The notes under the pieces are model-generated. The model made no database searches. It was not told the DNA's origin and was given only the letters and a program-made list of their open reading frames with translations. Below, in pieces: positions 63,322 to 64,000 of a stretch of DNA of 64,000 nucleotides. Numbering within the stretch: position 1 is the stretch's first letter; every line of letters starts with the position of its first letter. The DNA comes from Planctomycetota bacterium (lineage in GTDB: Bacteria; Planctomycetota; UBA1135; JACQFD01), in contig JAEUHX010000052.1 of NCBI GenBank assembly GCA_016792805.1, positions 1 to 64,000 of the forward strand. The letters are read 5' to 3'. The translations under genes and the position numbers were made by a program.

Positions 63322-64000
63322 GTGACGGAACGGGCCGAGCGACGCCAGGACCTCCTTCTCGCGCTCGCACTCGGCGCGGGGGCGCTCGCGGTCTATCTCG
63401 CGTGGCCCCAGCGGCGCTTCTTCGGAGACGGCATGGGGTTCTACGGCTACCTCTGCGATGGCCGTCTGCGCTGTCCGCAGATCGGCTACTTGCCCGCCGT
63501 TTGGGCGCTCCATCGCTGCATTGAGCCGCTTGGCGTTCCTCTGGAGCGCGCGCTCCACATCGCATCGTCCGTCAGCGGCGCGGCCACGATCGCCGGCACC
63601 TACCTCCTTGCGCGGCTTGTGCTCGCGCGCGCGCCCTCGGCGATCGCGGCCGCCGCCACGGCGGTGCTGCCTGGCTTTTGGTTCCATTCGACCACGACTG
63701 AGATTCATACTTTTCACTCGGCGTTCGCGACGATCCTGCTGATTGGCATCTCGCGAACGATTGAGACGCGCGAAGTGCCGGCCGCCCAAATCGTGCTCGG
63801 CGTTTTCGGATCATTGGCATCTCACTTTTCGGGCGTCGCGGCCATCCTGCCTGGCGCGGTGGCGCTCGCGCGGGCGCGCAATCGATGGCTGCTGGCGGCG
63901 AGCGCGGGTGCGGCGGCGGTGGTGTTCGCGATTGCGTACAGCGCGATCCACAGCGGCGACCCACAGACGGCCGCGTACCAAGAAAGCTTGCGCATGATGT
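63322..64000 (+). CDS. Polytopic membrane protein, possibly glycosyltransferase-like (3' end missing)
   Basis: An open frame of 226 codons starts at GTG 63322 and runs off the right edge. Hydrophobic helices lie at about residues 10-28, 85-105, 108-125, 140-150 and 160-210. After the second helical block, PGFWFHSTTTEIHTFHSAFA resembles the DUF2723/GT-C-like motif in which a Glu-containing loop precedes a helix. It has the same general look as the protein at 15707-17047. Function is inferred only from this resemblance. Confidence 0.75.
   Translation, partial: MTERAERRQDLLLALALGAGALAVYLAWPQRRFFGDGMGFYGYLCDGRLRCPQIGYLPAVWALHRCIEPLGVPLERALHIASSVSGAATIAGTYLLARLVLARAPSAIAAAATAVLPGFWFHSTTTEIHTFHSAFATILLIGISRTIETREVPAAQIVLGVFGSLASHFSGVAAILPGAVALARARNRWLLAASAGAAAVVFAIAYSAIHSGDPQTAAYQESLRMM

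Overview
The window is GC-rich, densely coded bacterial DNA, most likely from a member of the Planctomycetota or a close relative. This is inferred from gene content: a giant protein combining a PVC-type propeller, cytochrome c and DUF1080; FG-GAP/VCBS and HAF-repeat secreted proteins; an ECF sigma factor fused to a membrane-anchored extracytoplasmic tail; a secreted prenyltransferase-repeat protein; many lipoproteins with HEAT, TPR or coiled-coil regions; and frequent GTG or TTG starts with short operon overlaps. No rRNA gene was found, so placement below phylum is not attempted.

Layout. 1-2879: 3' portion missing of a secreted FG-GAP/Ig-like protein (minus). 3036-12963: minus-strand genes for an M48 peptidase, an aldehyde dehydrogenase, a sigma factor/carboxypeptidase-regulatory fusion and the large cytochrome/DUF1080 protein. 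13071-19380: plus-strand genes for a coiled-coil lipoprotein, a squalene-cyclase-like secreted protein, two overlapping membrane protein genes and a cobalamin-type radical SAM protein. 19381-19742: repeat-rich convergent intergenic region. 19743-29638: minus-strand Ski2-like helicase, HAF protein, membrane spermidine-synthase-like protein, purQ and a PurS-fused purL. 29814-35351: plus-strand accA followed by a sigma/anti-sigma/catalytically dead HtrA/PDZ cluster. 35352-36094: two terminator hairpins and a decayed nucleotidyltransferase gene split by a 159-bp palindromic element. 37409-44881: gap-pgk-rpe-accD, a second membrane spermidine-synthase-like protein and a TlpA-like thioredoxin. 45004-49385: MsrB-MsrA lipoprotein, a small basic winged-helix protein, a hypothetical, a decayed gene and a methyltransferase. 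49699-62401: accessory block of secreted or lipoprotein genes of mostly unknown function, with long non-coding gaps and visibly less GC-biased sequence in its right half, ending beside a tRNA-Asn gene. 62765-64000: a DUF6265-like secreted protein and the start of a membrane protein that runs off the end.

How the genes work together. The central-metabolism genes (gap, pgk, rpe, accD, accA, purL, purQ) form tight transcription units that also contain membrane proteins with a spermidine-synthase-like fold. The envelope theme is strong: the sigma/anti-sigma/pseudo-HtrA/PDZ cluster looks like an envelope-stress module, and the sigma factor fused to a periplasmic tail looks like a one-protein version of the same idea. 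The most unusual items are a family of palindromic MITE-like elements (three copies, one inside a gene), an M6-type metalloprotease domain interrupted by a beta-trefoil, the catalytically dead HtrA, a lipoprotein with an apparently dead cysteine-peptidase domain, a PurL carrying two PurS-like modules, and an array of 21-bp tandem repeats next to strong hairpins.
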